Below are positions 1 through 6,808 of a stretch of DNA of 26,779 nt, piece after piece. Position 1 is the stretch's first letter. Every line of letters starts with the position of its first letter. The translations under genes were made by a program, and so were the position numbers. The notes beneath the pieces are model-generated. The model made no database searches. It worked only from the letters and a program-made list of their open reading frames with translations, and was not told the DNA's origin. This DNA comes from Bacteroidales bacterium UBA3663 (GTDB lineage Bacteria > Bacteroidota > Bacteroidia > Bacteroidales > UBA3663), in NCBI GenBank assembly GCA_002373755.1, contig DFJU01000041.1, positions 3,977 through 30,755 of the forward strand. Direction: 5' to 3'.

Positions 1-1251
1 GCTGGCGAGTCGTTTCAGGTGGATACACACGATGTCATCGTGCGACACATGCGCTTCCGCCGAGGCGAGACGCTGGTGTGGCACCGTGAGGACTCCTTCG
101 GCGGCAACCCCGTGGGCAACATCATGATCGACCACTGCTCGTGCGAATGGGGATTGGACGAAAACATCTCGTTCTACCGCCACATGTACGACGAAAGCGA
201 GGGCCAATACAAGACAACGGCACACAAGTGGCCGACGGTCAACGTCACCATCCAGAACACCATTTCGGCCAAGGCATTGGACACCTACAACCACTCGTTT
301 GGCTCAACGCTGGGCGGCGAGAATGCCGCATTCATCCGCAACCTGTGGTCGTGCAACACCGGCCGCAACCCATCCATCGGCTGGAACGGCGTGTTCAACT
401 TCGTCAACAATGTGGTCTATAACTGGGTACACCGCTCATCGGACGGCGGCGACTATTCTGCCCAGTTCAACATGATCAACAACTACTACAAGCCAGGCCC
501 GGCCACCCCGACCGACAAACCTGTCGGCTACCGAATTCTCAAACCGGAGTCGGGCCGCTCGAAGCTCGACCACCACGTCTATGGCCGCGTCTATGCCGAG
601 GGCAACATCATGGAGGGCTACCCAGCAATCACGGCCGACAACTGGAACGGCGGCATTCAGGTCGAGGAGAATCCGAATTGCGTGGAGGACGGTTTCGACC
701 ACGCCAGCTACATGCGTCAGCGTCGGCCAGCACCAATGCCGTGGATGCACATATTGTCGGCTCAGGAGGCCTACGATTATGTCCTGGACAATGCCGGCGC
801 CAACGTTCCACGTCGCGACGTCGTTGACGAACGCATTATCGAGGAGGTCCGCACCAAGCAGCCATACTACGTGAAGGATGCCGTAAAATATCAGGGCGAC
901 GTGAGCGGACTGGCTCCCAAGTCGCAGGCCGAAGACGGCTCGTTCAAGTACCGACGCATGGACAAGGAGAGCTACAAGCTCGGCATCATCACCGACCCAC
1001 GTCAGATGGGCGGCTATCCCGAGTATAAAGGCACTCCGCGCAAGGACAGCGACGGCGACGGCATGCCCGACGAGTGGGAGTTGGCCAATGGCTTGAACCC
1101 CAACGACCCGAGCGATGCCAACGGCGACATCTCGGGCGACGGCTACACCAACATCGAGAAGTGGATTAACGGCATCCCGACCAACATCTGCATCAATTGG
1201 CGCGATTTGAGTAACAACTTTGACACTCTGAAGGCTTATGGCATCAAATAA
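1..1251 (+). CDS. Pectate lyase-like secreted protein (PL1-type), 5' end missing
   Basis: The open frame enters from the left edge (reading A-G-E-S-F-Q from base 1), so the N-terminus and any signal peptide lie outside the window; 416 residues are visible. The visible part looks like a right-handed parallel beta-helix lyase of the Bacteroidetes pectate lyase group: DHCSCEWGLDENISFYR, NLWSCNTGRNPSIGWNG, and many short Asn/aromatic ladders such as FNFVNNVVYNW. The last ~75 residues contain DSDGDGMPDEWELANGLNP followed by a second Asp/Gly-rich stretch, a calcium-binding thrombospondin type 3/dockerin-like tail common on secreted Bacteroidetes lyases. The expected role is beta-elimination of polygalacturonan outside the cell. 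The stop overlaps the next gene by 14 bases, so the two are probably translated together. The exact PL family and substrate are inferred, not proven. Confidence 0.75.
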   Translation, partial: AGESFQVDTHDVIVRHMRFRRGETLVWHREDSFGGNPVGNIMIDHCSCEWGLDENISFYRHMYDESEGQYKTTAHKWPTVNVTIQNTISAKALDTYNHSFGSTLGGENAAFIRNLWSCNTGRNPSIGWNGVFNFVNNVVYNWVHRSSDGGDYSAQFNMINNYYKPGPATPTDKPVGYRILKPESGRSKLDHHVYGRVYAEGNIMEGYPAITADNWNGGIQVEENPNCVEDGFDHASYMRQRRPAPMPWMHILSAQEAYDYVLDNAGANVPRRDVVDERIIEEVRTKQPYYVKDAVKYQGDVSGLAPKSQAEDGSFKYRRMDKESYKLGIITDPRQMGGYPEYKGTPRKDSDGDGMPDEWELANGLNPNDPSDANGDISGDGYTNIEKWINGIPTNICINWRDLSNNFDTLKAYGIK

Positions 1252-1894
1252 AATCCTATCGGCCGTCCTGACAGGGCTGCTCATGATTGGGGCATTGGCC
1301 AATGCCTCAGCTCAAGATGTCACACTCAACAGCGACGGACGCGACACGGCATATGTCCGCGTCATCCTGGGTCGCGTAGCGAAGAACATCTCGGCCGTCG
1401 AGTTCAAGGATTCGGCCACCTACCTTGCCGTGCGCAACATCGTGGCCAACCGCTACTTCGAGCTCAACGACATCTATGCCGAGCGCGACTCGTTGAAGAA
1501 GAACCCCGAAACCAAGGCAACAGCCAACGCCGTGTGCGACAGCAAGCTCTACCGCTCGCACTTCGCATTGACCGCCAAACTGAGCCTCTACCTGACCGAC
1601 GAGCAGATTGCGCAGGTCAAGGACGGCATCACGATGGGCGTGGTAAAAGTGACCTACGATGCCACAATCGACATGATTCCGACGCTCAAGGAGGAGGAAA
1701 AAGTGCAGATCATGGCATGGCTCGTCGAAGCCCGCGAACTTGCCCTCGATGCCGAGTCGAGCAAAAAGAAGCACGAGGTGTTCGGCAAGTACAAAGGACG
1801 CATCAACAACTACCTCGCCAAGCGCGGCTACGACCTCAAAGCCGAACGCGAGGCGTGGTACAAGCGCATGGATGCCCAAGGCAAGAAATATTAA
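1238..1894 (+). CDS. DUF3826 family secreted protein
   Basis: 218 residues with a clear signal peptide (about residues 1-25, hydrophobic core SAVLTGLLMIGALA, cut after ASA). The mature part is helical and resembles DUF3826 proteins of Bacteroidetes: YLAVRNIVANRYFELNDIYAERD near the start, then LTDEQIAQVKDGITMGVVKVTYDA, and a conserved end with MAWLVEARELALDAESSKKKH, FGKYKGRINNYLAKRGYDL. The biochemical role is unknown. The ATG at 1238 lies inside the end of the pectate lyase gene in another frame (14-base overlap), which suggests translational coupling and a role in the same pectin-related pathway. DUF3826 genes are often seen beside pectin lyases in this phylum (from family knowledge). The family call is by pattern recognition; the function is not assigned. 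Confidence 0.75.
   Translation: MASNKILSAVLTGLLMIGALANASAQDVTLNSDGRDTAYVRVILGRVAKNISAVEFKDSATYLAVRNIVANRYFELNDIYAERDSLKKNPETKATANAVCDSKLYRSHFALTAKLSLYLTDEQIAQVKDGITMGVVKVTYDATIDMIPTLKEEEKVQIMAWLVEARELALDAESSKKKHEVFGKYKGRINNYLAKRGYDLKAEREAWYKRMDAQGKKY
1372..1381 (+). repeat. Dispersed 10-mer TCGCGTAGCG (first of eight exact copies)
   Basis: Exact copies on +: 1372-1381, 7711-7720, 10002-10011. Exact copies as CGCTACGCGA: 7498-7507, 15707-15716, 18647-18656, 19943-19952, 26322-26331. One-mismatch copies: 3370-3379 and 3396-3405 (terminator arms), 7610-7619, 23527-23536, 25710-25719. Looser CGCGTAG relatives after an A-run lie near 9010, 15942 and 16338. Function unknown. Confidence 0.75.
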
Positions 1895-1980
1895 AGACTC
1901 AAATGTTTTTCAATAGTTTCTCTAACGACTGGTAGAATTACATCTACTGAAGATTGGTTACAAGACTGTTGCCAATCGCT

Positions 1981-2017
1981 AAAGAGCCGGACAGTGATGT
2001 TAGGCTCTTTATTTTTT
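1981..2017 (+). terminator. Rho-independent terminator after the pectate lyase/DUF3826 pair
   Basis: A perfect 8-bp stem, AAAGAGCC (1981-1988) and GGCTCTTT (2003-2010), with a 14-base loop, is followed by a run of six T (2012-2017). A weaker 6-bp stem, GATTGG/CCAATC (1952-1957, 1972-1977), lies just before it. It sits 87 bases after the DUF3826 stop codon. Confidence 0.75.
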
Positions 2018-2079
2018 GCTTCACTGCATGTTTTGTCACTTTTTTTCAGGCAAATGCTTATCCAATCCCCTTTTTTGGC

Positions 2080-2087
2080 TATCTTTG
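2080..2087 (+). promoter_or_regulatory. Bacteroidetes-type -7 box (TATCTTTG)
   Basis: TATCTTTG fits the TAnnTTTG consensus of Bacteroidetes primary sigma-factor promoters. No good TTTG -33 box is seen at 19-21 bases upstream, so strength is uncertain. Transcription would start near 2094, exactly where a chain of hairpins begins. Confidence 0.45.
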
Positions 2088-2093
2088 CGCAGT

Positions 2094-2388
2094 CATTCGG
2101 CTTACGGCCGATGATGTTTTATTATTACAGAAGACGCTACAGTCGTCATTATCTTCTTGTCTCTGAGATTCTCGCAAGATTTCAAAATATTTGAAGATAG
2201 TGCAACGAATGAAGTGTCTGCGTTGGTGGATTGTATCTCTGTCATCTCCGTCCGTCATGGGCGTGATGTCGGCATATACTTTCCCAAGGCGTGGGCTTTT
2301 CAACGTTGCTTATCCAAATATTTTGGCAATGCGAGAAGCCACAGAGACGGGTAAGTGACCTGATAGGGAGCTCTCGTCTTTTTATTTT
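2094..2388 (+). ncRNA. Candidate structured RNA or long leader; no gene recognised
   Basis: No convincing protein is encoded here: the small open frames lack coding character. The segment holds a series of short hairpins: 2094-2113 (CATtCGGC with GCCGATG), 2133-2147 (GACG/CGTC), 2156-2178 (CTTG/CAAG enclosing GAG/CTC), 2181-2195 (TTCAAA/TTTGAA, loop ATA), 2203-2225 (CAACG/CGTTG), 2283-2295 (CCCA/TGGG), 2308-2339 (GCTT/AAGC enclosing CCAAA/TTTGG) and 2345-2379 (AGACG/CGTCT followed by a T-rich run to 2388). With the -7 box at 2080, this looks like a transcript of about 295 bases with its own end, or an attenuator-like leader of the LRR gene at 2436. I see no signature of RNase P RNA, tmRNA or SRP RNA. 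The fold was judged by eye and AT-rich hairpins arise easily by chance. Confidence 0.35.
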
Positions 2389-2435
2389 AAATGCAAATGC
2401 CGATTTCGGGGCTGATGAGGCGACACTTTCCGATT

Positions 2436-3359
2436 ATGAAATTCACACTTCGCACCATCCTTTTGTCAACAATCTGCCTGACATGGTCGCACACGCTGCT
2501 CGCCCAGACATTCACACAAAACAACGTCACCTACACCGCCACATCGGCCAATGAAGTCAAAGTATCAAGCGGCCCGAACTCGGAAACCGTCACGATTCCG
2601 GCAACCGTCATCAACGCCGGCACGACATACAACGTGACCGAAATCGACAACATGGCATTCTACAACAAGGGAGCGGTTGCCAACATCACCATCCCAATCA
2701 GCGTGACAAAGATTGGCGACTGGGCTTTCTACGCCTGCGGCAATCTGGCTACAATTAACCTGCCAGAAACGGCACTGTCAATCGGAGTAGGTGCGTTCGA
2801 TGGGACAACCTGGTACAACAATCAGGCGGACGGAATGGTCTATATCGGCAAGGTGGCCTACAAATACAAAGGTACAATGGCCAATGACACCACCATCGCC
2901 ATAAAGGCCGGCACGCTCGCATTGGCCAACTATGTCTTTGAGGGCTGCACGACACTTGAATCGGTCTCAATTCCGAATTCAGTGACCCGCATCGGAGAAT
3001 TCGCCTTCCGGGGCTGCACAGCACTGACGTCAATCACAATTCCGAGCAGCGTCACCACCATCGGCAACTCAGCATTTTCCGGCTGCACTGGTCTGACAAA
3101 CGTAGTCATTCCGAGCAGCATCAGCACAATCAACAGCAACGTCTTCTTCAGATGCACAGGGCTGACCGGCGTATCCATACCGGGCAGCGTGACGACGATT
3201 TGCAGCTACGCCTTCAAAGACTGCACATCGCTGAATCCGCTCAACGTCCCATCGACCGTAACGACCATCGGCATCGAAGCATTCAGCAACGTGCCAAACG
3301 TCAAATATTCGGGCAGCGCGACGGGCAGTCCGTGGGGAGCGAACAGCATAACGCATTGA
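2436..3359 (+). CDS. BspA-like leucine-rich repeat secreted protein
   Basis: 307 residues from the ATG at 2436. That start is preferred over the ATG at 2391 because it gives a clean signal peptide (MKFTLRTILLSTICLTWSHT, cut near LLAQ). The mature protein is made of about 23-residue LRR_5 (BspA/Treponema pallidum type) repeats with the pattern LTSITIPSSVTTIGNSAFSGC; at least eight are recognisable. A break in the repeats near residues 120-150 (WYNNQADGMVYIGKVAYKYKG) is the usual insert in this family. Such proteins are cell-surface or secreted binding proteins, sometimes adhesins. No sorting domain is visible after the last repeat and the protein is short, so anchoring is unclear. It ends at a strong bidirectional terminator. 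Specific ligand unknown. Confidence 0.85.
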   Translation: MKFTLRTILLSTICLTWSHTLLAQTFTQNNVTYTATSANEVKVSSGPNSETVTIPATVINAGTTYNVTEIDNMAFYNKGAVANITIPISVTKIGDWAFYACGNLATINLPETALSIGVGAFDGTTWYNNQADGMVYIGKVAYKYKGTMANDTTIAIKAGTLALANYVFEGCTTLESVSIPNSVTRIGEFAFRGCTALTSITIPSSVTTIGNSAFSGCTGLTNVVIPSSISTINSNVFFRCTGLTGVSIPGSVTTICSYAFKDCTSLNPLNVPSTVTTIGIEAFSNVPNVKYSGSATGSPWGANSITH

Positions 3360-3363
3360 CGCA

Positions 3364-3411
3364 AAAAAATCGCGTAGCAGACCCCATTTTCAATCTGCTA
3401 CGCGATTTTTT
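3364..3411. terminator. Bidirectional terminator, 18-bp perfect stem containing the CGCGTAG motif
   Basis: Arms 3364-3381 and 3394-3411 are perfectly complementary over 18 bases (AAAAAATCGCGTAGCAGA and its complement) with a 12-base loop. A-run at one end and T-run at the other let it work in both directions between the converging LRR gene (+, ends 3359) and the barrel gene (-, ends 3433). The stem carries a one-mismatch copy of the dispersed 10-mer TCGCGTAGCG in each arm. Confidence 0.9.
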
Positions 3412-3432
3412 CATGTCCGACGGCACTGCACA

Positions 3433-4929
3433 TCAATCTGGCACGACAATCAGGTTGAGGCCGATGCCGTCGTAGCTCAAACCATCGTCCGCAGAATGGT
3501 CAAAGCCGAACGACACGCCGAGACGCAACGATTTTGCCAGCTGCCATCCATACGATGCCTCGATGTGGGCCAAATCGGAAATGGACACGCCGTGAAGTTG
3601 CACATATTGCCCAATCTCGCCGCCCAAATATCGCCGCATATATTCGCCGTGCGCCTCAAGCCATGCGCCATCGGTCGAAAACTCGTAGTTGGTAAGCAGG
3701 GCAAACCACGTCAAGCTGCGGTTCATATCGTCCACCCAAGGGAAGTGCGACGCATCAAAATGACGGCAGTCCTGCAACCCGACATTGTTGGCGACGGCAA
3801 ACAGTCCTGCCGATGCAAAATAGGCCACCTGATGCACATCGCGCACTATGGTCTGGCCGATGCTGAAATCGGTGCTCACGAAGCGCAACCGAGAATCATC
3901 ATCGGAACTTATCGACGACGCATAATCCGTCGGCTGACCACCCAAAAGCAACGCACGGTTGTCCCACGCCGTCTTGAGAGCGAGCCGCAAGGTCGGTGCG
4001 GTCGATTTCGCCTCGCTGTGCAGGTCGTCGGCAATGGCGAGGACGCGGTGCGGCGTGTATTCAAACGTCAAGTCGGCACGGCACAAATGGTCTTCCTGCC
4101 AATGCAGCAATGGAGAATTCGTCCAATCGCTGTCATAAAAATCATAATCGTCCGGCGAGGAATATTCTACATAACCACCGCCATAACCCGAATAGTAGCC
4201 ATAATAATATCCGGAATAATAAATCATGGGGTCTTGGCCGATGTCACAACGCGGCACATTGTTCTCAGGCTTCTTGCCGAAGAGGCTTGTGCGCCGATGG
4301 TTCGTCATCTCATACCGCGCTTCATGCCAAAATGCACCCTCGACGACCAAGTCACGCGTCAGCCAACGGTGCATTTTCAGGCCGAAACGCGCCGCCTCGT
4401 AGAGTTTGCCGCCGTTCCAAGCGAACAGACCCGCCGCTATTTGCCGTTGCGAGTTGCTGAGGAGCGGGTCGGGGTCGTAGTCCGTGGTGCGTCGGCCGCC
4501 GAACAGTTCGACCCAGCTGTCGTGCGCAGGCGGAAAAATGTAGCGCAGCGCGCCCTCGCCCATCCAGGCGTGACGGCTCGCGGCATACTCGACATTGGCC
4601 GACAGCTCCCAGCGGCTCTGTTTTTCTGTCACGTAGCCCAATGTCACTTCGGGACCGATGGTGACGCCGTTGACGAAATCCATGCGCAGCAGGCTGCTGG
4701 TGCCGGGCGCGAGGTTCAGGTAGTGCGAGCCGGTGCGTTGGCCGTCAACTCCACGCGTGCGGATCATGCCGCCTTTCCACAGCAGATTTCCCCATCCTTT
4801 CGAACGGTAGGGGCGCACGACGACGTCGGAGGCATCGGACACAGAAAAAGCCTGCTCTTCAGCCACAAGTTGCGGCGTGGAGAGCAGACCACATAACATT
4901 ATCGATGTAAAAACCGTTGTCTTACGCAT
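3433..4929 (-). CDS. Putative outer-membrane beta-barrel protein, DUF5686-like
   Basis: 498 residues from the ATG at 4929, chosen because it opens a signal peptide (MRKTTVFTSIMLCGLLSTPQ, cut near LVAEE); upstream codons in this frame are antisense-like to luxS. The body alternates polar and aromatic residues as in an outer-membrane barrel. It resembles the C-terminal barrel of DUF5686 proteins: SWVELFGGRRTTDYDPDPL, LYEAARFGLKM, EARYEMTNHRRTSLF, then TWFALLTNYEFSTDGAWLEAH and a final LRLGVSFGFDHS...GIGLNLIV. The N-terminal carboxypeptidase-regulatory domain found in many members is absent. A Tyr/Gly-rich stretch near residues 232-265 is unusual. The gene start overlaps the luxS stop by 8 bases, so it is probably translated after luxS. 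The family call is moderate; no substrate is known. Confidence 0.6.
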   Translation of the reverse strand: MRKTTVFTSIMLCGLLSTPQLVAEEQAFSVSDASDVVVRPYRSKGWGNLLWKGGMIRTRGVDGQRTGSHYLNLAPGTSSLLRMDFVNGVTIGPEVTLGYVTEKQSRWELSANVEYAASRHAWMGEGALRYIFPPAHDSWVELFGGRRTTDYDPDPLLSNSQRQIAAGLFAWNGGKLYEAARFGLKMHRWLTRDLVVEGAFWHEARYEMTNHRRTSLFGKKPENNVPRCDIGQDPMIYYSGYYYGYYSGYGGGYVEYSSPDDYDFYDSDWTNSPLLHWQEDHLCRADLTFEYTPHRVLAIADDLHSEAKSTAPTLRLALKTAWDNRALLLGGQPTDYASSISSDDDSRLRFVSTDFSIGQTIVRDVHQVAYFASAGLFAVANNVGLQDCRHFDASHFPWVDDMNRSLTWFALLTNYEFSTDGAWLEAHGEYMRRYLGGEIGQYVQLHGVSISDLAHIEASYGWQLAKSLRLGVSFGFDHSADDGLSYDGIGLNLIVVPD

Positions 4930-5437
4930 CGTAGAACTGTTTTCCCGTTGCATCCTGCGGACGTTCAACGCCGGGATATTCGCAGCAGAAACTGTTTTTG
5001 AGCCGTTCGACGTAGCGCTTGGCCTCCCACTTGGCCATTGGCAGGTCGTGCAGGAGGTAGTTGCCGCAGGTCGATGGCGTCGTGCCCGGTACCTCCTTGT
5101 CGTAGTTGACCACGTAGGAGAACGCCTCAATCATCAGTTCGCGCACCTGCTGGCAGGTCGGCTCGCCCTTCATAATGAGGTAGTTACCCGTCAAGCAACC
5201 CATTGGACCCCAATAGATTATCGAATCTTTCCACTCCGGGTCGTTACGCAGGAAGGTGGCGACGATGTGTTCGATGGTGTGGATGGCGGCCGGTGCCAAT
5301 GCCGGCTCCTGGTTGGGTGCCGTCATGCGGATGTCGAACGTCGTGATGCGCTCTTGTCCGACGGTGTCCTGTCGGCTCACATAGATGCCCGGCTTGAGGT
5401 TGGTGTGATCCACCTGGAATGAAGGAATCAAGTCCAT
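4922..5437 (-). CDS. luxS: S-ribosylhomocysteine lyase LuxS
   Basis: 171 residues, the usual LuxS size. LuxS cleaves S-ribosylhomocysteine to homocysteine and DPD, the precursor of autoinducer-2, in the activated methyl cycle of the cytoplasm. Visible hallmarks: Ser6 in IPSF; the metal-binding HTIEH at residues 53-57; the catalytic Cys81 in GPMGCLTG; and the third metal ligand Cys124 in TPSTCGNYLLHDL. The ATG at 5437 (MDLIPSF) is chosen over the in-frame ATG at 5503 because the extra 22 residues come from a purine repeat and are not part of the family. No TAnnTTTG box is seen in the 186 bases to pheS, so it may be transcribed from the pheS promoter. It overlaps the next gene by 8 bases. Confidence 0.97.
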   Translation of the reverse strand: MDLIPSFQVDHTNLKPGIYVSRQDTVGQERITTFDIRMTAPNQEPALAPAAIHTIEHIVATFLRNDPEWKDSIIYWGPMGCLTGNYLIMKGEPTCQQVRELMIEAFSYVVNYDKEVPGTTPSTCGNYLLHDLPMAKWEAKRYVERLKNSFCCEYPGVERPQDATGKQFYDA

Positions 5438-5450
5438 TCTATTGAAGGGT

Positions 5451-5482
5451 ATTTGAAAGGGAGTAAAAGGGAAGTGAAAGGG
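5451..5482. repeat. GGGAGTAAAA/GGGAAGTGAAA purine repeat in the luxS leader
   Basis: Imperfect units GAAAGGGAGTAAAAGGGAAG continue as TGAAAGGG. The same kind of repeat is found between susC and susD (13920-13978) and, in the opposite orientation on +, before the GH130 gene (22859-22882). Relative to luxS the coding-strand leader is pyrimidine-rich. Confidence 0.6.
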
Positions 5483-5484
5483 TC

Positions 5485-5522
5485 CTCGCAGCGAACAGAA
5501 CAATTGATAATTGTTCAGCGAG
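5485..5522. repeat. Inverted repeat with perfect 8-bp core upstream of luxS
   Basis: GAACAATT (5498-5505) and AATTGTTC (5509-5516) form a perfect stem with loop GAT, enclosed by CTCGC (5485-5489) and GCGAG (5518-5522). There is no T-run, so it is not a typical terminator; a second small stem, GGCT/AGCC, follows near 5530-5539. It lies in the pheS-luxS gap and may act on RNA stability or be an intergenic repeat. Confidence 0.6.
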
Positions 5523-5580
5523 AAGACGAGGCTTTAGCCGAGGGGCAAGGTAAAAAGGACGTTTGATTCAGCTATCAACA

Positions 5581-5617
5581 AACAATAACTACTAACTAAT
5601 AACTGATAACTAACCCA
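5581..5617. repeat. TAACTAATAACTGATAAC low-complexity tandem repeat
   Basis: Imperfect units of ATAACTACTAACTAATAACT then GATAACTAACC lie just after the pheS stop codon (5624). No gene or terminator is seen in it. Confidence 0.55.
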
Positions 5618-5623
5618 TCACTA

Positions 5624-6643
5624 TCAATGCGCTGCCTCAAATTCGTCGAGGAAACGCTGGTCATTCTCGCTGAAGAGGCGGAGGTCCTTCACGCGGTACT
5701 TCAGGTTGGCGATACGCTCCACGCCCATGCCGAAAGCGTAGCCGGTGTAGGTCTTGCTGTCGATGCCCGATGCCTCGAGGACAGCCGGATCGACCATGCC
5801 GCAGCCCAGAATTTCGAGCCAGCCAGCACCCTTGCACATCGCGCAACCCTTGCCCTTGCAGAGCGTACAGCTCACATCCATCTCGGCCGACGGCTCGGTG
5901 AACGGGAAGTACGACGGACGGAGGCGGATCTGCGTGTCGGGACCGAACATCTCTTTGGCGAACTGGAGCAGCACCTGCTTGAGGTCGGCGAAGCTGACGT
6001 TCTTGTCGATGTAGAGACCCTCGACCTGGTGGAAGAAGCAGTGTGCACGTGCCGAAATGGCCTCGTTGCGATACACGCGGCCAGGGCAAACTACGCGGAT
6101 TGGAGGTTTCTGCTCGCCCATCACACGGACCTGAACGCTGGAAGTGTGGCTGCGGAGCACGACGATCGGATTCTGCTGGATGAAGAACGTGTCCTGCATG
6201 TCGCGGGCCGGATGGTCGTCGGCGAAGTTGAGCGCGCCATAGACGTGCCAGTCGTCCTCCACTTCAGGACCTTCGGCAATCGAGAAACCAAGCCGTGCAA
6301 AGATATCGACAATATCCTGACGAACAAGGCTGAGCGGATGGCGCGTGCCGACCTCCTCCGGATAGGCCGGACGGGTCAGGTCGATGCTTTCGTCAACGTG
6401 GTCTTCGCTCTGATACTGCTCCTTCAGCGCATTGATTTTGGCCGTGGCGGCATCCTTCAATGCGTTGAGGCGCTGGCCCATTTCGCGTTTCTGTTCGGCC
6501 GCAACATTGCGGAAGTCGTTCATCAGACTGCTGATTTCGCCCTTCTTGCTCAAGTACTTGATGCGCAGAGCCTCGATGTCCTCTGCATTCTTAGCCTGGA
6601 GGCCCTCAATTTCGGCCATCAGCTGGTTGATTTTCTCGATCAT
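5624..6643 (-). CDS. pheS: Phenylalanine--tRNA ligase alpha subunit PheS
   Basis: 339 residues, normal for the alpha subunit of the alpha2beta2 enzyme, which charges tRNA-Phe. An N-terminal coiled-coil arm (residues 1-85, MIEKINQLMAEIEGL onward) is followed by the class II catalytic core: RHPLSLVRQDIVDIF, GPEVEDDWHVYGALNFADDH, the motif 2 region LRSHTSSVQVR to CPGRVYRNEAISARAH, FHQVEGLYID, and motif 3 GYAFGMGVERIANLKY. A four-cysteine insert at residues 259-270 (CTLCKGKGCAMC) resembles the zinc-ribbon-like insert common in Bacteroidetes PheS. pheT is not in the window, so the subunits are encoded apart. It is divergent from tilS, with its own promoter at 6684-6715. Confidence 0.97.
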   Translation of the reverse strand: MIEKINQLMAEIEGLQAKNAEDIEALRIKYLSKKGEISSLMNDFRNVAAEQKREMGQRLNALKDAATAKINALKEQYQSEDHVDESIDLTRPAYPEEVGTRHPLSLVRQDIVDIFARLGFSIAEGPEVEDDWHVYGALNFADDHPARDMQDTFFIQQNPIVVLRSHTSSVQVRVMGEQKPPIRVVCPGRVYRNEAISARAHCFFHQVEGLYIDKNVSFADLKQVLLQFAKEMFGPDTQIRLRPSYFPFTEPSAEMDVSCTLCKGKGCAMCKGAGWLEILGCGMVDPAVLEASGIDSKTYTGYAFGMGVERIANLKYRVKDLRLFSENDQRFLDEFEAAH

Positions 6644-6683
6644 ATCTTATGAATCTTAATGAAATTTCTTATTTTTTGCGCGG

Positions 6684-6715
6684 CGAAGGTAAGAAAATCG
6701 GAGGTAAAAAACAAA
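6684..6715 (-). promoter_or_regulatory. pheS promoter (TTTG - 20 bases - TACCTTCG)
   Basis: On the minus strand, TTTG (complement of CAAA at 6712-6715) is followed after exactly 20 bases by TACCTTCG (complement of 6684-6691), one base off the TAnnTTTG consensus. Spacing is ideal for a Bacteroidetes promoter. The start would fall near 6677, giving a leader of about 35 bases. A weaker TAGTTTCG at 6734-6741 on the plus strand could serve tilS. Confidence 0.7.
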
Positions 6716-6808
6716 CTTTCCAGAAAAAATAGTTAGTTTCGCGACCTTGGTGCCGAGAATTGCCAAATTTTACAATACGCACCTTGAAATTCTCCCCCCA
6801 AAACAAGC

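Noticed and set aside
2157..2354. A 65-codon frame in the gap before the LRR gene
   Set aside because: No start context, no domain, and it crosses several hairpins; better explained as non-coding.
1895..2435. tRNA, tmRNA, RNase P RNA or SRP RNA in the gap
   Set aside because: No cloverleaf, no T-loop GTTCRA context, and none of the conserved core strings of these RNAs were found.
3496..4896. A 466-codon plus-strand frame opposite the barrel gene
   Set aside because: Low-complexity, no signal peptide or domain; the minus-strand gene has a signal peptide and family-like motifs.
5627..6652. A 341-codon plus-strand frame opposite pheS
   Set aside because: Exact antisense of a highly conserved gene; no recognisable protein.
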